Part shown: in pieces, positions 11,148-20,283 of the stretch
Layout: each line of letters opens with the position of its first letter
Position numbering within the stretch: the first letter of the stretch is position 1
Assembly: GCA_902651635.1 (NCBI GenBank)
Contig: CACRSC010000023.1
Span: forward strand, 165,912-229,911
Length of the DNA stretch: 64,000 nt
Reading direction: 5' to 3'
DNA from: Mastigamoeba balamuthi
Taxonomy: Eukaryota > Evosea > Mastigamoebida > Mastigamoebidae
Notes under the pieces: generated by a model
Database searches by the model: none
Seen by the model: the letters and a program-made list of their open reading frames with translations, nothing else
Told to the model about the DNA's origin: nothing
Made by a program: the position numbers and the translations under genes

Positions 11148-11730
11148 AGTGACCGAGGCGCGACAACTACTGCACTTTGGCCTTGCTGTTGCAACGCAAC
11201 TTCATTGCTGCGCGTCCAAATACAGTGAGGGGGCCCCTCCCCAGCACGCAGCCCATTTGCTCTTCCGCGCCTCCTTGCCAGCCGGGGGTCTCAACTTCAG
11301 GGCTCGCCGAGGCGGCCGAGCAGGGCGGCAATCCGGTCTCTGTTCTGCTCGACAAAGTGCGCGCCCTCGTTGAGGAGGTCGGCGATGTTCTCGGGGGAGG
11401 CGTCGTCCATGTCGCTCTGGGCCTGCACGAGCTGGTGCTGGAACCTCACGTAGTCGCCGCCGAGCAGCTCGCGCAGGTTCGCGTCGGTCGTGACGGCGTT
11501 GGAGTCGAGCAGCGTGTCGAGTATGTTGCCGGCCCCGGGGTTCAACCACGAGAGCGGACCCCACGAGCGCACCTCCTCGGGCGTCAGGCTGCTCCTCTGC
11601 GCCTTCTTTGCGCACCCGGTGCCCACAGAGACCACCAGGAACCGGTGGCGCTGGCCCTCTGGCGCGTCCTCGGGGTCGGCGTAGAGCTCGTTCTTGGCGC
11701 ACAGGTACGCCTTGAGCCCGGGGTTGTTGG
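11148..11730. repeat. Source copy of the direct duplication shared with 4767-5348
   Basis: This 580-base stretch (patatin 3' flank and most of its last exon) is almost identical to 4767-5348 in the same orientation. One visible difference is an A/G change in the 'cttgctgttgca' stretch just beyond the stop codon. Because the complete gene continues only here, this copy is taken as the source. Confidence 0.9.
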
Positions 11731-12953
11731 CCGCCACGCCACCGTCGATGAACACGTGGCCCGCGTAGACGCCTGCGGCGCTCGGGGGCGACGGCGGCGG
11801 CGCGAAGTACGTGGGCGCCGCCGTCGTGCACTGCATGGCAAAGAGCTTGGTGACGCCCTGCTGCTTCCACGACTTGAAGAAGCGCGTCTCCTGGTCAACC
11901 CTGGGCGCACGCCCAACTCAACCGGCATGACTAAACGAGCACCGAGAGAGGGAGAGCAACGAGGGCAACCGGGCGGGCGCACATGTCGTAGGTGGCGACG
12001 ATGGTTGGCACGATGCTGTCGGCGAGCAGAGTGCCGCACGGGGACAGCACGGTGCTCAGCACGTTGTCGAGCCCGCGGCGGTCGTACTTGGGCCCCTTGA
12101 GGTTGTCGATGAAGCCGGCGACGCCCAGCTCGGGGAATATGTCCCGCCCGTTGCGCGCGTACAGCTGCGCCAGCTCCGCGGCAGTGACCGCGCGCGGCTG
12201 CTCCCCGGCTCGGGCGGCCTCGTTGCGGTGCGTGAGGGCGACGGCCATCATGCCGCCCGTGCTGGTGCCCGCCACGACGTCGAAGAGCTCGTGTATCGCC
12301 CTGCCAGAGGCCTCCTCGAGCGCGCTGAGCAAGGCGGCGGGTATGATCCCCCTGATGCCGCCGCCGTCGATGGCCAGCACGCGCACGAGGCGCCTCGGCC
12401 GCACGAGGGCACCGGGCAGCACAGGCGTCGTGGCCGTCGACGGGCCTTGGGAGAGCGTCGGCACCAGCGGCGGCATCGCCACGACGGCGCAGCTGGCAGT
12501 GCCCACGACCCGCGAGCTGCTGGGGTCCCGCAGCTCGATCTGAGGCGCGCTGAGCGGGTCGCTCACAAGCACCTCTCTTTTCGGTGGCGGCCGAGTCTCT
12601 CGTGTCAGTACCGCTAACGCCGAAGGCAACGGAGAACCAAACCAAAAGCGCAACTGAAGACCGCAACGGAAAGCGATGCGAGAAGGCTGAGAGCATCGCG
12701 GGTGGACGGGCGGAGAGATGCCCTACCCCTGGGCGTATTGGGAGGTGTAGAGGGCGCCGACCCACCAGACCTTGACAGCGACGTAGGTGCTGGGCGGGAA
12801 GGCCTGGCGCAGAGACCACGCGGCCAGGCGGCCCACCTCCACGTGGGCCGACCTGCGCAGGACGCCGCCCCCCAGCGCGTGCAGGGACAGGTACACGCGC
12901 GACGACGCCGACAGGCCCGGCAGGCTGACGGCACCCAGCTCGAGAACGGTCAT
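11297..12953 (-). CDS. Patatin-like phospholipase
   Basis: Patatin-family serine lipases hydrolyse acyl esters of phospholipids or galactolipids with a Ser-Asp dyad. Three exons (12953-12727, 12576-11970, 11890-11297) sum to 475 codons plus stop. The oxyanion motif is DGGGIRG, the nucleophile elbow GTSTGG, and the catalytic aspartate lies in DGGVAANNP, all in the usual order and spacing. The N-terminal 110 residues are not part of the patatin core. Their strand-rich pattern (for example SRVYLSLHALGG and TYVAVKVWWV) might be a C2-like membrane-targeting domain, which is tentative. No signal peptide is seen, so a cytosolic, membrane-associated enzyme is likely. The 3' part has been duplicated to 4767-5348. 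Confidence 0.93.
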
Positions 12954-13187
12954 TCGCAGTAGCGGTGCGGGGAGAGAGAAATTGTGCAGTGCTCAGCGAA
13001 GATACGCATATCTAAGCTTTAATGGATTTCACTGCAGTTGCTCTCTCATAACCGGAAGAGCATTCGTAAGGAGAGGATCGCCTCGTGGCAATCAGTTGGG
13101 GCAACACCAACCAGAGCACCTCTGGCCAGGGCAAATTCAGTACTGTTGGTTGTTGTGTCCTCCTGTTGTCGTGTGTGGCGGGTCATA

Positions 13188-14231
13188 CTACGACAAGTGG
13201 ATATTACCAGGCCCGCAGAGCCACACTGTGCGGCCGTTGCAGAGGCAGAATGCGGTGGCCTCGACCTTGTTCAGAGCGAACCACCTGGCTTCGATCTGGA
13301 CCACCCACCCGTCGGCTGGACGACGAGCGTGTGGGGGATAGGGGGAGGGGTCGTCGCGCTGCAACCGCGCATCCATCCGGCCCTGTGGCGGTACTCGACG
13401 GTGCTGGAGGGGCCCCTGCCGCTGACGCAGATCGTGTTTTCGCTGCAGATGAAGACCAGCCTCCTCTCGATGGGGTCATAGGCCAGGCCGTCGACGAACT
13501 CGCCTTCGAGGATGGCGAATCTGAAGAAGGTACCATTGCGGTAGGCAGAGCCTCTGCAGGTGTTCCACAGGAAGCCGTCGGGGTCCCTAAACACGGGGAC
13601 CGGGCAGGCTGGAGAACCGCTTGGAATGGTGCTGGTGGCCCCGGTCTCGAGGTTCAGCAGGTGCAAACGAGTGTCGGTCGTGGGCTCTTTGATGGCCATG
13701 CCGACGATGCCGGTGGCCATCCATTGGAAGCGGAAGACTTGGAAGTCGTACGAAGACTGAACCTTGGCGGTGGCCGTGCAGTTGGACAGGCGGCACGAGC
13801 GGACAACTGCGCCCTCGTCTTCCGTCCACACCATCCAGTCGCCGTCCTCGTCGACCAGCAGCTCAGAGGAATCGAAAACGACGGATCTCCTCATCTCGAC
13901 GACCTCGCTGATCTCCCTCGTCTCGTGCCTCATCTGCCGGTCGGTCAGCAAGCTCACCCGGAGAAGACGAGCTGGGAGGGGGGAGGGGGAGTACCCTGCG
14001 GATCTTGTTCTTCTCAAGGTTCTGGCCCTCAGATGTGAAGTAGGTGTACGTGGGAGTAGCGGCGACGAGGCCGAAGAAGCTGGAGCTGCTTTTGGCGGTT
14101 GCTGGAGGGGCGACGGTCGCAAAGGCGCCGCCGCTGAAGCCGTGAAGGCCATCGGCGCTGCTGCAGACGACCAGGGGCTTGGCCCACGTTGCGCCGACAG
14201 CACAGACGGCGAGGGAGAGGGCGGCGAGCAT
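13188..14231 (-). pseudogene. Secreted propeller/repeat protein, copy 2, internally deleted
   Basis: The gene starts with signal peptide MLAALSLAVCAVGATWA and follows copies 1 and 3 through the first intron (same position, before MRHETREI) and the propeller-like part up to HTLVV. It then jumps directly to the last 45 residues of the family (WVVQIEARWFALNK... ending GNIHLS). About 590 bases, roughly 195 residues including the whole first C-terminal repeat and most of the second, are missing. The junction near 13310 also shifts the reading frame, so the natural C-terminus is out of frame. The predicted product would end as a truncated propeller-like protein. It is more divergent than copies 1 and 3, so it is an older duplicate. 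Confidence 0.85.
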
Positions 14232-14924
14232 TGGGCTCAGAGGTATTTTTCCTCAACGTTTCACAATCCAAAAAACAAATGTACTGAGAGAATCCTGTTG
14301 CAGATGTCGTCACTGGCATTTCCTAGCCGATTGTGCTACGCTCTCACTCCGGAGATTCAGGACTGATGGGATTTCGCGTCTCTTCCCGTAGGCAGCAGTG
14401 TGTTGCTTAACAAACCAAAGATTCAACCACAACAAACACATGAATCTATCACTGGGTGTGCATTAGGCATAAAAGATTCACTAAATTAAACTAGAAAACT
14501 GGAATATTCTCAATAAAGAATTCTCATACATTAAAGGTATTCTCCATCTATGAACTGCAGAGGGGTGTGATCTTTATCCATGATATGTACTGATATGGCG
14601 TCTAGGAAATTCACAAGCTCAGGGACGTCTTCTGGTGGAGGAGGAAACTGCAATTCATGGATAAGAGGCACTCAGCAGCTGCTCAGATTGTTGGAAGCAA
14701 GGTGACACTCAGTGTGAGTTTGTTCCATATTTGGAGGAGGAGGACAAGCTGCAGAAAGCACCAGCCGGCCCCGCGTCTCAGAACCGCCTCGGCTTCAGGG
14801 AAATCGGCGGCCCCTTCACGCCCTCGACGAGAAGCAGAGGATGACCCGTTGACACTTGACGTGAAGGCCTCCATCACACCCCTCCCCCTGTCACAGCCCT
14901 GCCCAACGAGTGAACGTGTGTGTG
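14232..14924. other. Intergenic, AT-rich
   Basis: Spacer upstream of the broken copy 2 gene and of GH10 copy A. It is the most AT-rich stretch of the window around 14400-14560, with no convincing coding frame or RNA gene. A short (GT)n run lies near 14918. Confidence 0.6.
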
Positions 14925-15551
14925 TGTGTGGGAGATGACGTGTGTATTTTCCTTGCCAACTGCGTTTCCTCCGCTGCTTGTGGTGGGATGAGCCGAGCCA
15001 GCGAGGCGAGGTCAGTGCCGCATGGCACTGCTCGGCTTTTGGCCCTCGTCGGGGCGGGCTACGGCGCCGCGATGCCGCTCAGGGATATCCGGGCGTTGGT
15101 CCGGCAGTTTTCGCGGTTTGTTGCTTATGGTCCTTTTTCCGTCAACAACCGATTGTCCGCTTGATGGACGTCCCGAAACGGCGGTTGTACAGTAAAGCTG
15201 CTCCGGTGGCTGGTCATACAGTTGGGCGGTGCTACAGGCTTGGGGAACAGGGGCTGCCCACAGTCCGTCTGCGCAGCCGCCCTGTGGGTTGTGTCCCCGG
15301 CCCCGTCCTGTATGGGCCAACTCCGCCAGGAGAGAACGAGAAGAAGAGCCAACGGTCAGCATTACGGCGAGGTCAGATATGTGATGGCATTCCGCGGTAT
15401 CAACGAAACGTGCACTGGATGTGCGTCCCGAACAGTACGGAGTCGTTGGGGGGTGTGCACCCCTGGGCGAATGACACCGCCGCATCTTCCGTCTTTTCGG
15501 CATAAAACCGCTCAGGGTCACACACAACAAACAAACCTTACCACACCCACG
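14925..15551 (+). promoter_or_regulatory. Conserved upstream region of GH10 copy A
   Basis: About 600 bases upstream of the ATG are nearly collinear with the upstream region of GH10 copy B (29009-29605, opposite strand). Reading frames across it differ between the copies through small insertions and deletions, so it is probably non-coding regulatory DNA carried along in the duplication. A CATAAAA element at 15501 sits about 50 bases before the ATG; copy B has CACAAAA at that place. Confidence 0.6.
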
Positions 15552-16831
15552 ATGATGAAACGCACTGCTGTCGCCGTGCTGCTGCTGGCAGCCTCGGCCT
15601 CTGCCGCGTGCACGCTCAACACGCCCCTCAACGCGCTGGCTGCCCGCTCGGGGAGGTTCTTCGGCGGGATGCTCTCGACGACGCTGCTGCACGACGGCAG
15701 GGCCATCGCGCTGGCCGACAGGCACTTCGGCATCACAACGGCCGAGAACGAGTGCAAGATGGACGCCACCGAGCCCCAGCCCAACCACTTCACGTTCGGC
15801 CCCTGCGACTCCATCTTCAACCACGCCGCGTCGCACCACATGGCCTTCCGCGGCCACGCCCTGTGAGTGCCCTCTCTCCCCTGGAGCACACGCTGAGCCG
15901 CTCTCCTCCAGAGCATACTCACCTGAGCTCACACTAATTGGGATAATTGCCGGGAACAGTGTGTGGCACGCACAGATGCCCGGGTGGATGAAGAGCCTGC
16001 AGCCAGCGGCCAAGAAGCAAGCGATGATCCACCACATCAACGGCGTGATGGCGCACTACAAGGGCAAGGTCTACGCATGGGACGTCGTCAACGAGGCCGT
16101 CGACGACGGCGCCAGGGGCCTCAGGCAGAGCGACTGGTACCCAGCCGTCCCCGGTAAGCGCCCCTCTCGCCCCTCCGTGTCACAGTATAACCGATGCAAT
16201 TCTACCGATGCTCACTGGGCCACATAGACTTCATCGATGTGGCGTTCAGGACCGCCAGGGCCGCTGACCCCCACGCAAAGCTCTTCTACAACGACTACGG
16301 GGCCGACGGCCTGTCTTCCAAGGCCAACTACATCTACAACATGATCAAGGCCATGAAGCGTCCGCTCCTCCCTCTCCTCCCTCTCCCCCCTCTCCTCCCT
16401 CGCCGCCTGAGTCTCAAGTCCGCTCGCCCCCTTGCTGATATCGGCTCCACCACAACTCAGAGAGGGGCGTCCCGATCGACGGCATCGGCTTCCAGATGCA
16501 CGTGGGCACCCAGTGGAGCCCCAGCCAGGAGGACATGCGCAAGAACTTCCAGCGCTTCGCCGACCTGGGCCTCGAGATCCATCTCACCGAGGCAGACGTC
16601 GCCTGCCAGAACCGCCAGGCCGACTGGGGCAAGCAGGCCCAGGTCTACGGCAACATCGCGCGCGCCTGCATGGCGGTGAGGAACTGCAAGAGCCTGGAGC
16701 TGTGGGGCGTCGTTGACAAGTACTCGTGGCTCAACAAGCCCGGCGTGCAGCCCACTGGCCTCATCTTCGACGACAACTACAACGCCAAGCCAGCCGCCTG
16801 CACCATCCAGGACGCCCTGCAGGGCCACTGA
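15552..16831 (+). CDS. Secreted GH10 endo-beta-1,4-xylanase, copy A
   Basis: GH10 enzymes cleave beta-1,4-xylan with a retaining mechanism. Four exons (15552-15862, 15960-16153, 16228-16359, 16461-16831) give 335 residues. The signal peptide is MMKRTAVAVLLLAASASA. Core motifs are present: TAENECKMDATEP with the N/E/K substrate-binding residues, the acid/base glutamate in WDVVNEAVDD, FYNDYG, and the nucleophile glutamate in EIHLTEADV. The length is that of a single catalytic domain; no binding module is attached. It is convergent with the secreted repeat protein copy 3, with about 210 bases between the stops. An almost identical copy lies inverted at 27752-29008. Intron 3 has an expanded pyrimidine tract relative to that copy. 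The product probably degrades plant or algal xylan outside the cell or in digestive vacuoles. Confidence 0.96.
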
Positions 16832-17040
16832 GGTAAGGCCAATCAGAAGAAGGCCAGACGTGAGCCCTCTGCGATGGCTAAGGGATAGTCCAATGAAAAC
16901 CATCCAACCCCTCTTGCTGTACCAAATCGGCGTGCTACAATGTAATTCATATCAGAGCTCGCGACAAGGGCCAAGCAAAGCAACTTGCAGGAAAGAGATT
17001 ATTGTCTGTCTTGTTTTATGAAAGCCTCTCGCGGGTCTCG

Positions 17041-18701
17041 TCAAGCGACGACAAAGCGGATGTTGCCAGCCCCAGGGAGCCACGCGGTGCGGTCGTTGTA
17101 GACGCAAAACACAGTGGCCTCGATCCTGCTCAGCGGGAACGACGTGACGTCGATCTGGCCCACCCACCTGTCAGCCATGCCGCTGGCGCCGTCCCACGTC
17201 ATGGCGACGTCCCTGGGCTCCGGAAGCCACATGCCACCCCACTTCTGCACGAAGCCGTAGTGTATGCTGCACACGGAGCCGGGGAACGACCATCCAGCCA
17301 TCCAAGTCTGGACAGGGTTCAGCGCCCGGTACTCGACCTCAACGGCCACCCTTGCGACGCCGCTGCTGCGGGCGACAGTGATCTCGGCAGCCTTGGGGGT
17401 GCTCTGCTGTGTGTTGAAGACGAGGTCGGTGGCCTCGAGCTGGAACTGAGCGTTGCCCAGGCCCGCCGGGTAGAAGGCCTCGTGCGCGGAGGTCACGCAG
17501 AACACGTGAGCCTCGAGCACGGTGCCGTTGTCGGGCACGCGGATGTCGACCCTCCACGACGACTCGCCGGCGGACTCCATCTCGGTGGACATGACCGCGG
17601 CGTCGATCCACGGGTCGCCGAAGTTGTTGAGGAGCGTGTGCCTCGCGTAGCAGCTCACTCCCTGGGGACGCCCCGACAGCAGCGTGGCCCTCAGGTGCGC
17701 CCTGGCCCCGTCGTAGATCGACACAGTCGTAGTCGACGAGCGGGCGGGCCACTGGCCGACGACGAGCATATTGGGGATCGGGGCCGGGGTCGTCGCGCCG
17801 CAGCCGCGCACCCAGCGGGCCGTGTGGCGGAACTCAACGGTGTTGGAGGGACCCGTGCCGGTGACGCAGATCGTGTTGGCGCCGCAGACAAAGACAAGCC
17901 TCATCTCGACGGGCTCGTAGGTGAGGCTGTGGACGAACTCGCCGCTCTGGAGGTTCGTGATGGGGAAGAGGATGCCGGCGCGGTAGGCCACGCCGTTGCA
18001 GGTGTTCCAGAGGAAGCCGTTCGGGTCCCTGAACCCGGGGACCGGGCAGGCCGGAGTGCTGCTCGGCGTGGTGCTGGTTGACCCAGTCTCGAGGTTCAGC
18101 AGGTGCACATTGGTGTCGGTCATGGGACCGTTGAACGCCATGCCGACGATGCCGGTGGCCACCCACTGGAAGTCGCGGGGCGGGTAGTGGTGCGTCGACT
18201 GGACCGTGGCGGTGGCCGTGCAGTTGGACAGGCGGCACGAGCGGACCATCGTGCCGGCGTACTCGGTCCACACCATCCAGTCGCCGTCCTCGTCGACCAG
18301 CAGCTCGGTGGGGATCCCCGAGCCAAAGCTCTGCATCTCGACAATCTCGATGATCTCCCTCGTCTCGTGCCTCATCTGGCGGCCCACAGTCAGCCCAGCG
18401 TACCGAGCAGAAGGGCGCTGTGGGCGAGGGAGAGCTGAGGAGGGCATACCCTGCGGATCCTGTAGTTCATCTGGTTCTGGCCCTCTGAGGTGAAGTATGT
18501 GTAGGAGGAGGTCACCGCGACGAGGCCGAAGAAGCTGAAGCTGCTGTTGGCTGTCGCCGGAGGTGCGACAGTCGTGAAGGCAGCGCCGTTGACGCCATGC
18601 AGGCCCTCCGAGCTGCTACAGACGACCAGAGGCGTGGCCGGTGTTGCGACGGCGGCGCAGACGGCGAGAGAGAGGGCGGCGAGCGTCCGAGACAGTGGCA
18701 T
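17041..18701 (-). CDS. Secreted propeller-like plus twin C-terminal repeat protein, copy 3
   Basis: Two exons (18701-18450, 18375-17041) encode 528 residues, closely related along their whole length to the gene at 6208-7865. The start gives a signal peptide, LAALSLAVCAAVATPATP. The intron lies at the same codon as in the other copies. The propeller-like part (LLVDEDGDWMVW, FRDPNGFLWNTCNG, VFVCGANTICVTGTG) and the two C-terminal repeats ending in PAGLGNAQFQL and PGAGNIRFVV are complete. It is convergent with GH10 copy A, and the same neighbour pair is repeated in inverted form at 6.2-8.3 kb. Conserved pairing with a xylanase suggests a role in carbohydrate binding or breakdown, but no catalytic motif is recognised. 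Cysteines are conserved between copies, consistent with disulfides in a secreted protein. Confidence 0.8.
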
Positions 18702-19235
18702 TTGTTCTCCGCCTTTGTTTTGTTCTCCAGCAGGTGGAAAACAAACACAGAACAATGTGGTGTGAAAATCCTAGCGGCGAGGAGGTGGGCATTTATACCC
18801 GCAGATTGACGTCACGCTCCGCTTTTCAGGCCGTTTGTCGCTGTTTTCTTTCTTTAGAATTTCCCGGTGATTGTGAAGCGCGTTGTGGTGACTGTGCTGC
18901 ACAGCTGACTGGACTGCCGCGCTGACAAGCCTCGTCGAGTCGACGTCCTCTGCAATCTCGAGGCCCGCCGTCCCTCAGGTGACCAGGCCTGTTCGGGGCG
19001 CTGTTGTCCGCGAGCGAGTGAGAAACGTCGGCTGCTGTAGGGAAAAGACTGAGAATCAAGGAGCTGTTATGTGAACGTTCCCGCCTCCCCGTGCTTCGAG
19101 TCCATCCAGTTCAGCGCATTCAGGCCACCGTAGCTCGCACATGGGGGGAAGTTGAAGGGCGGGAGGGATTCGTCTCAGAAGCACCATACGGTGGTGGATA
19201 TCGGCCGGGTAGTAGGCAGTCGGTGACGCCGTTCC
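18702..19235. other. Upstream region of repeat protein copy 3 and spacer
   Basis: On the minus strand it holds the TATA-like gtataaatg and the conserved CCTCCTCGCCGC block (about 18775-18797) shared with the promoter at 6121-6150. The rest, up to the Stealth fragment, shows no convincing gene. Confidence 0.55.
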
Positions 19236-19771
19236 ATGCCTCTGGGGTGCCGCAGACACTCACCCGCTGACAGTTTCCCTCCAGCGGGGGAGATGCTTCG
19301 TATCACACTGCTCCTTGCTGTGCAGATGCGTGTGCCCAGGCGCCTGAGGCCCAACCTGGTGGCGCTGCTCGCCGTCCTGTCGACGCTGGGACAGCTGCTG
19401 GCGTTCGTCTCGGTCCGTCCTCCCTGCAACTGGTCGCTCAGGGACCTGGCCGAGCCCTTCGCCGTCGCTGCCCTCGAGCTCGGCTATGGAGGCCGCGGGC
19501 TGGGCCCCAGCTGCGCAGAGGGTGCTCCCAAGGGTTCCAGCAACGTCCCCGTGGACATTGTCTATGCCTGGGTCGACGGTTCTGATCCCCAGTGGCGTGC
19601 GCAGTTCACCCAGGTGCTGGCCGGTTTCCTTCACTGAATCGCGTGTCTCACTCGAGGTAGTGGTCTGTCGGGGAGAAGTACAGACCCGGGACGATCGGTG
19701 AGTGCAGGTTCCGGAGCAGCTCGGAGATCTGCTACGCGCTGAGGTCCGCTCGCATGAACTTCCCCTGGGCG
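19236..19771 (+). CDS. Stealth-type (GlcNAc-1-phosphotransferase-like) protein, N-terminal fragment
   Basis: The first exon encodes an N-terminal signal-anchor-like segment (LVALLAVLSTLGQLLAFVSV) followed by VDIVYAWVDGSDPQW, the conserved region 1 motif of Stealth proteins, which transfer hexose-1-phosphate (GNPTAB of the lysosomal targeting pathway and microbial capsule enzymes). After an intron, exon 2 from about 19708 reads FRSSSEICYALRSARMNFPWA, matching the start of conserved region 2. The coding then stops at the ambiguous base 19772, beyond which unrelated sequence begins. Conserved regions 3 and 4 with the rest of the active site are absent. Exon 1-2 splicing is not fully resolved (phase is uncertain around 19608-19707). 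A type II Golgi-type membrane enzyme is the likely full product. Confidence 0.7.
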
Positions 19772-19772
19772 N
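19772..19772. other. Ambiguous base (N), probable sequence join
   Basis: This is the only N in the window. Sequence to the left belongs to a Stealth protein, sequence to the right to a MYND zinc finger. Nothing in either family predicts such a fusion at this point, so a compressed gap or misjoin is likely. Confidence 0.7.
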
Positions 19773-19879
19773 AGGTGCGCTCGCTGCGATTCCGAGCTGT
19801 ACTGCAGCAAGGAGTGCCAGGTCGCCGACTGGCCTCGGCACAGGACCGTCTGCCGGATCAACAAGTACACGGTGGCGTG
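19773..19879 (+). CDS. MYND zinc-finger protein, C-terminal fragment
   Basis: Directly right of the N, one frame reads RCARCDSELYCSKECQ then VADWPRHRTVCRINKYTVA and stops at 19877-19879. This is the second half of a MYND finger: CxxC, then the hallmark YCSxxCQ, then W..H...C. The first CxxC pair of the finger would lie to the left but is absent. MYND fingers are protein-interaction modules found in SMYD methyltransferases and many other proteins; which host protein this belonged to cannot be told from about 35 residues. Confidence 0.75.
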
Positions 19880-20283
19880 AGCACCAACGCCAGAGCAAGG
19901 ACTCAAGGCCGACAGACCCCTGTGGCACTGTGGAATGACCTGTGCTGGTGGAGGCACTTGAGGTGTTGCCAAAATACCAAAGATGTATGAGCTCCACTGC
20001 CACTTACTTGCTCCGATTCCCTCGCCTCTTGTTTAGCAGGCCGTACGCCAGTGCTTCCCACCTCTGGGTTCACGAGAAGGAGATTGTTCCGCCAGGTTCC
20101 GTGACACCCTGATGGGAACTGTGTATTTGTTGTCATACCCGTTGCACGAGCTTATGACTCCGCCGGCATTGGATTGGATTCCTTGTTCTTGTTCGAGGGC
20201 AGGTCTCGACGAAGGTCTCTCAAAAATCTCCCCGGTAGATATTTCGCGCGTGAACACACTACACTGGAAACCTCGCGCGCGCG
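19880..20283. other. Spacer with possible 5' exon of the G-patch gene
   Basis: No recognisable protein motif. An upstream exon of the SR-rich G-patch gene may lie here but could not be fixed. Confidence 0.4.

Larger units (their letters stand above)
6080..18850. repeat. Inverted duplication of a convergent repeat-protein/GH10 pair (6080-8318 and about 16600-18850)
   Basis: The segment from the promoter of the secreted repeat protein through its stop, the roughly 200-base spacer and the GH10 3' end is present twice in opposite orientation. In the 6-8 kb arm the GH10 part is truncated and decayed; in the 16-18 kb arm both genes are whole. The spacer shares recognisable stretches such as ggatggttttcattggacta. 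Confidence 0.85.

Noticed and set aside
14910-14935. Short GT dinucleotide run
   Set aside because: Too short to be a notable satellite and without evident function.
14942-15505. 187-codon open frame upstream of GH10 copy A
   Set aside because: The homologous upstream region of copy B is shifted by several small indels, so the frame is not conserved; it is more likely promoter DNA.
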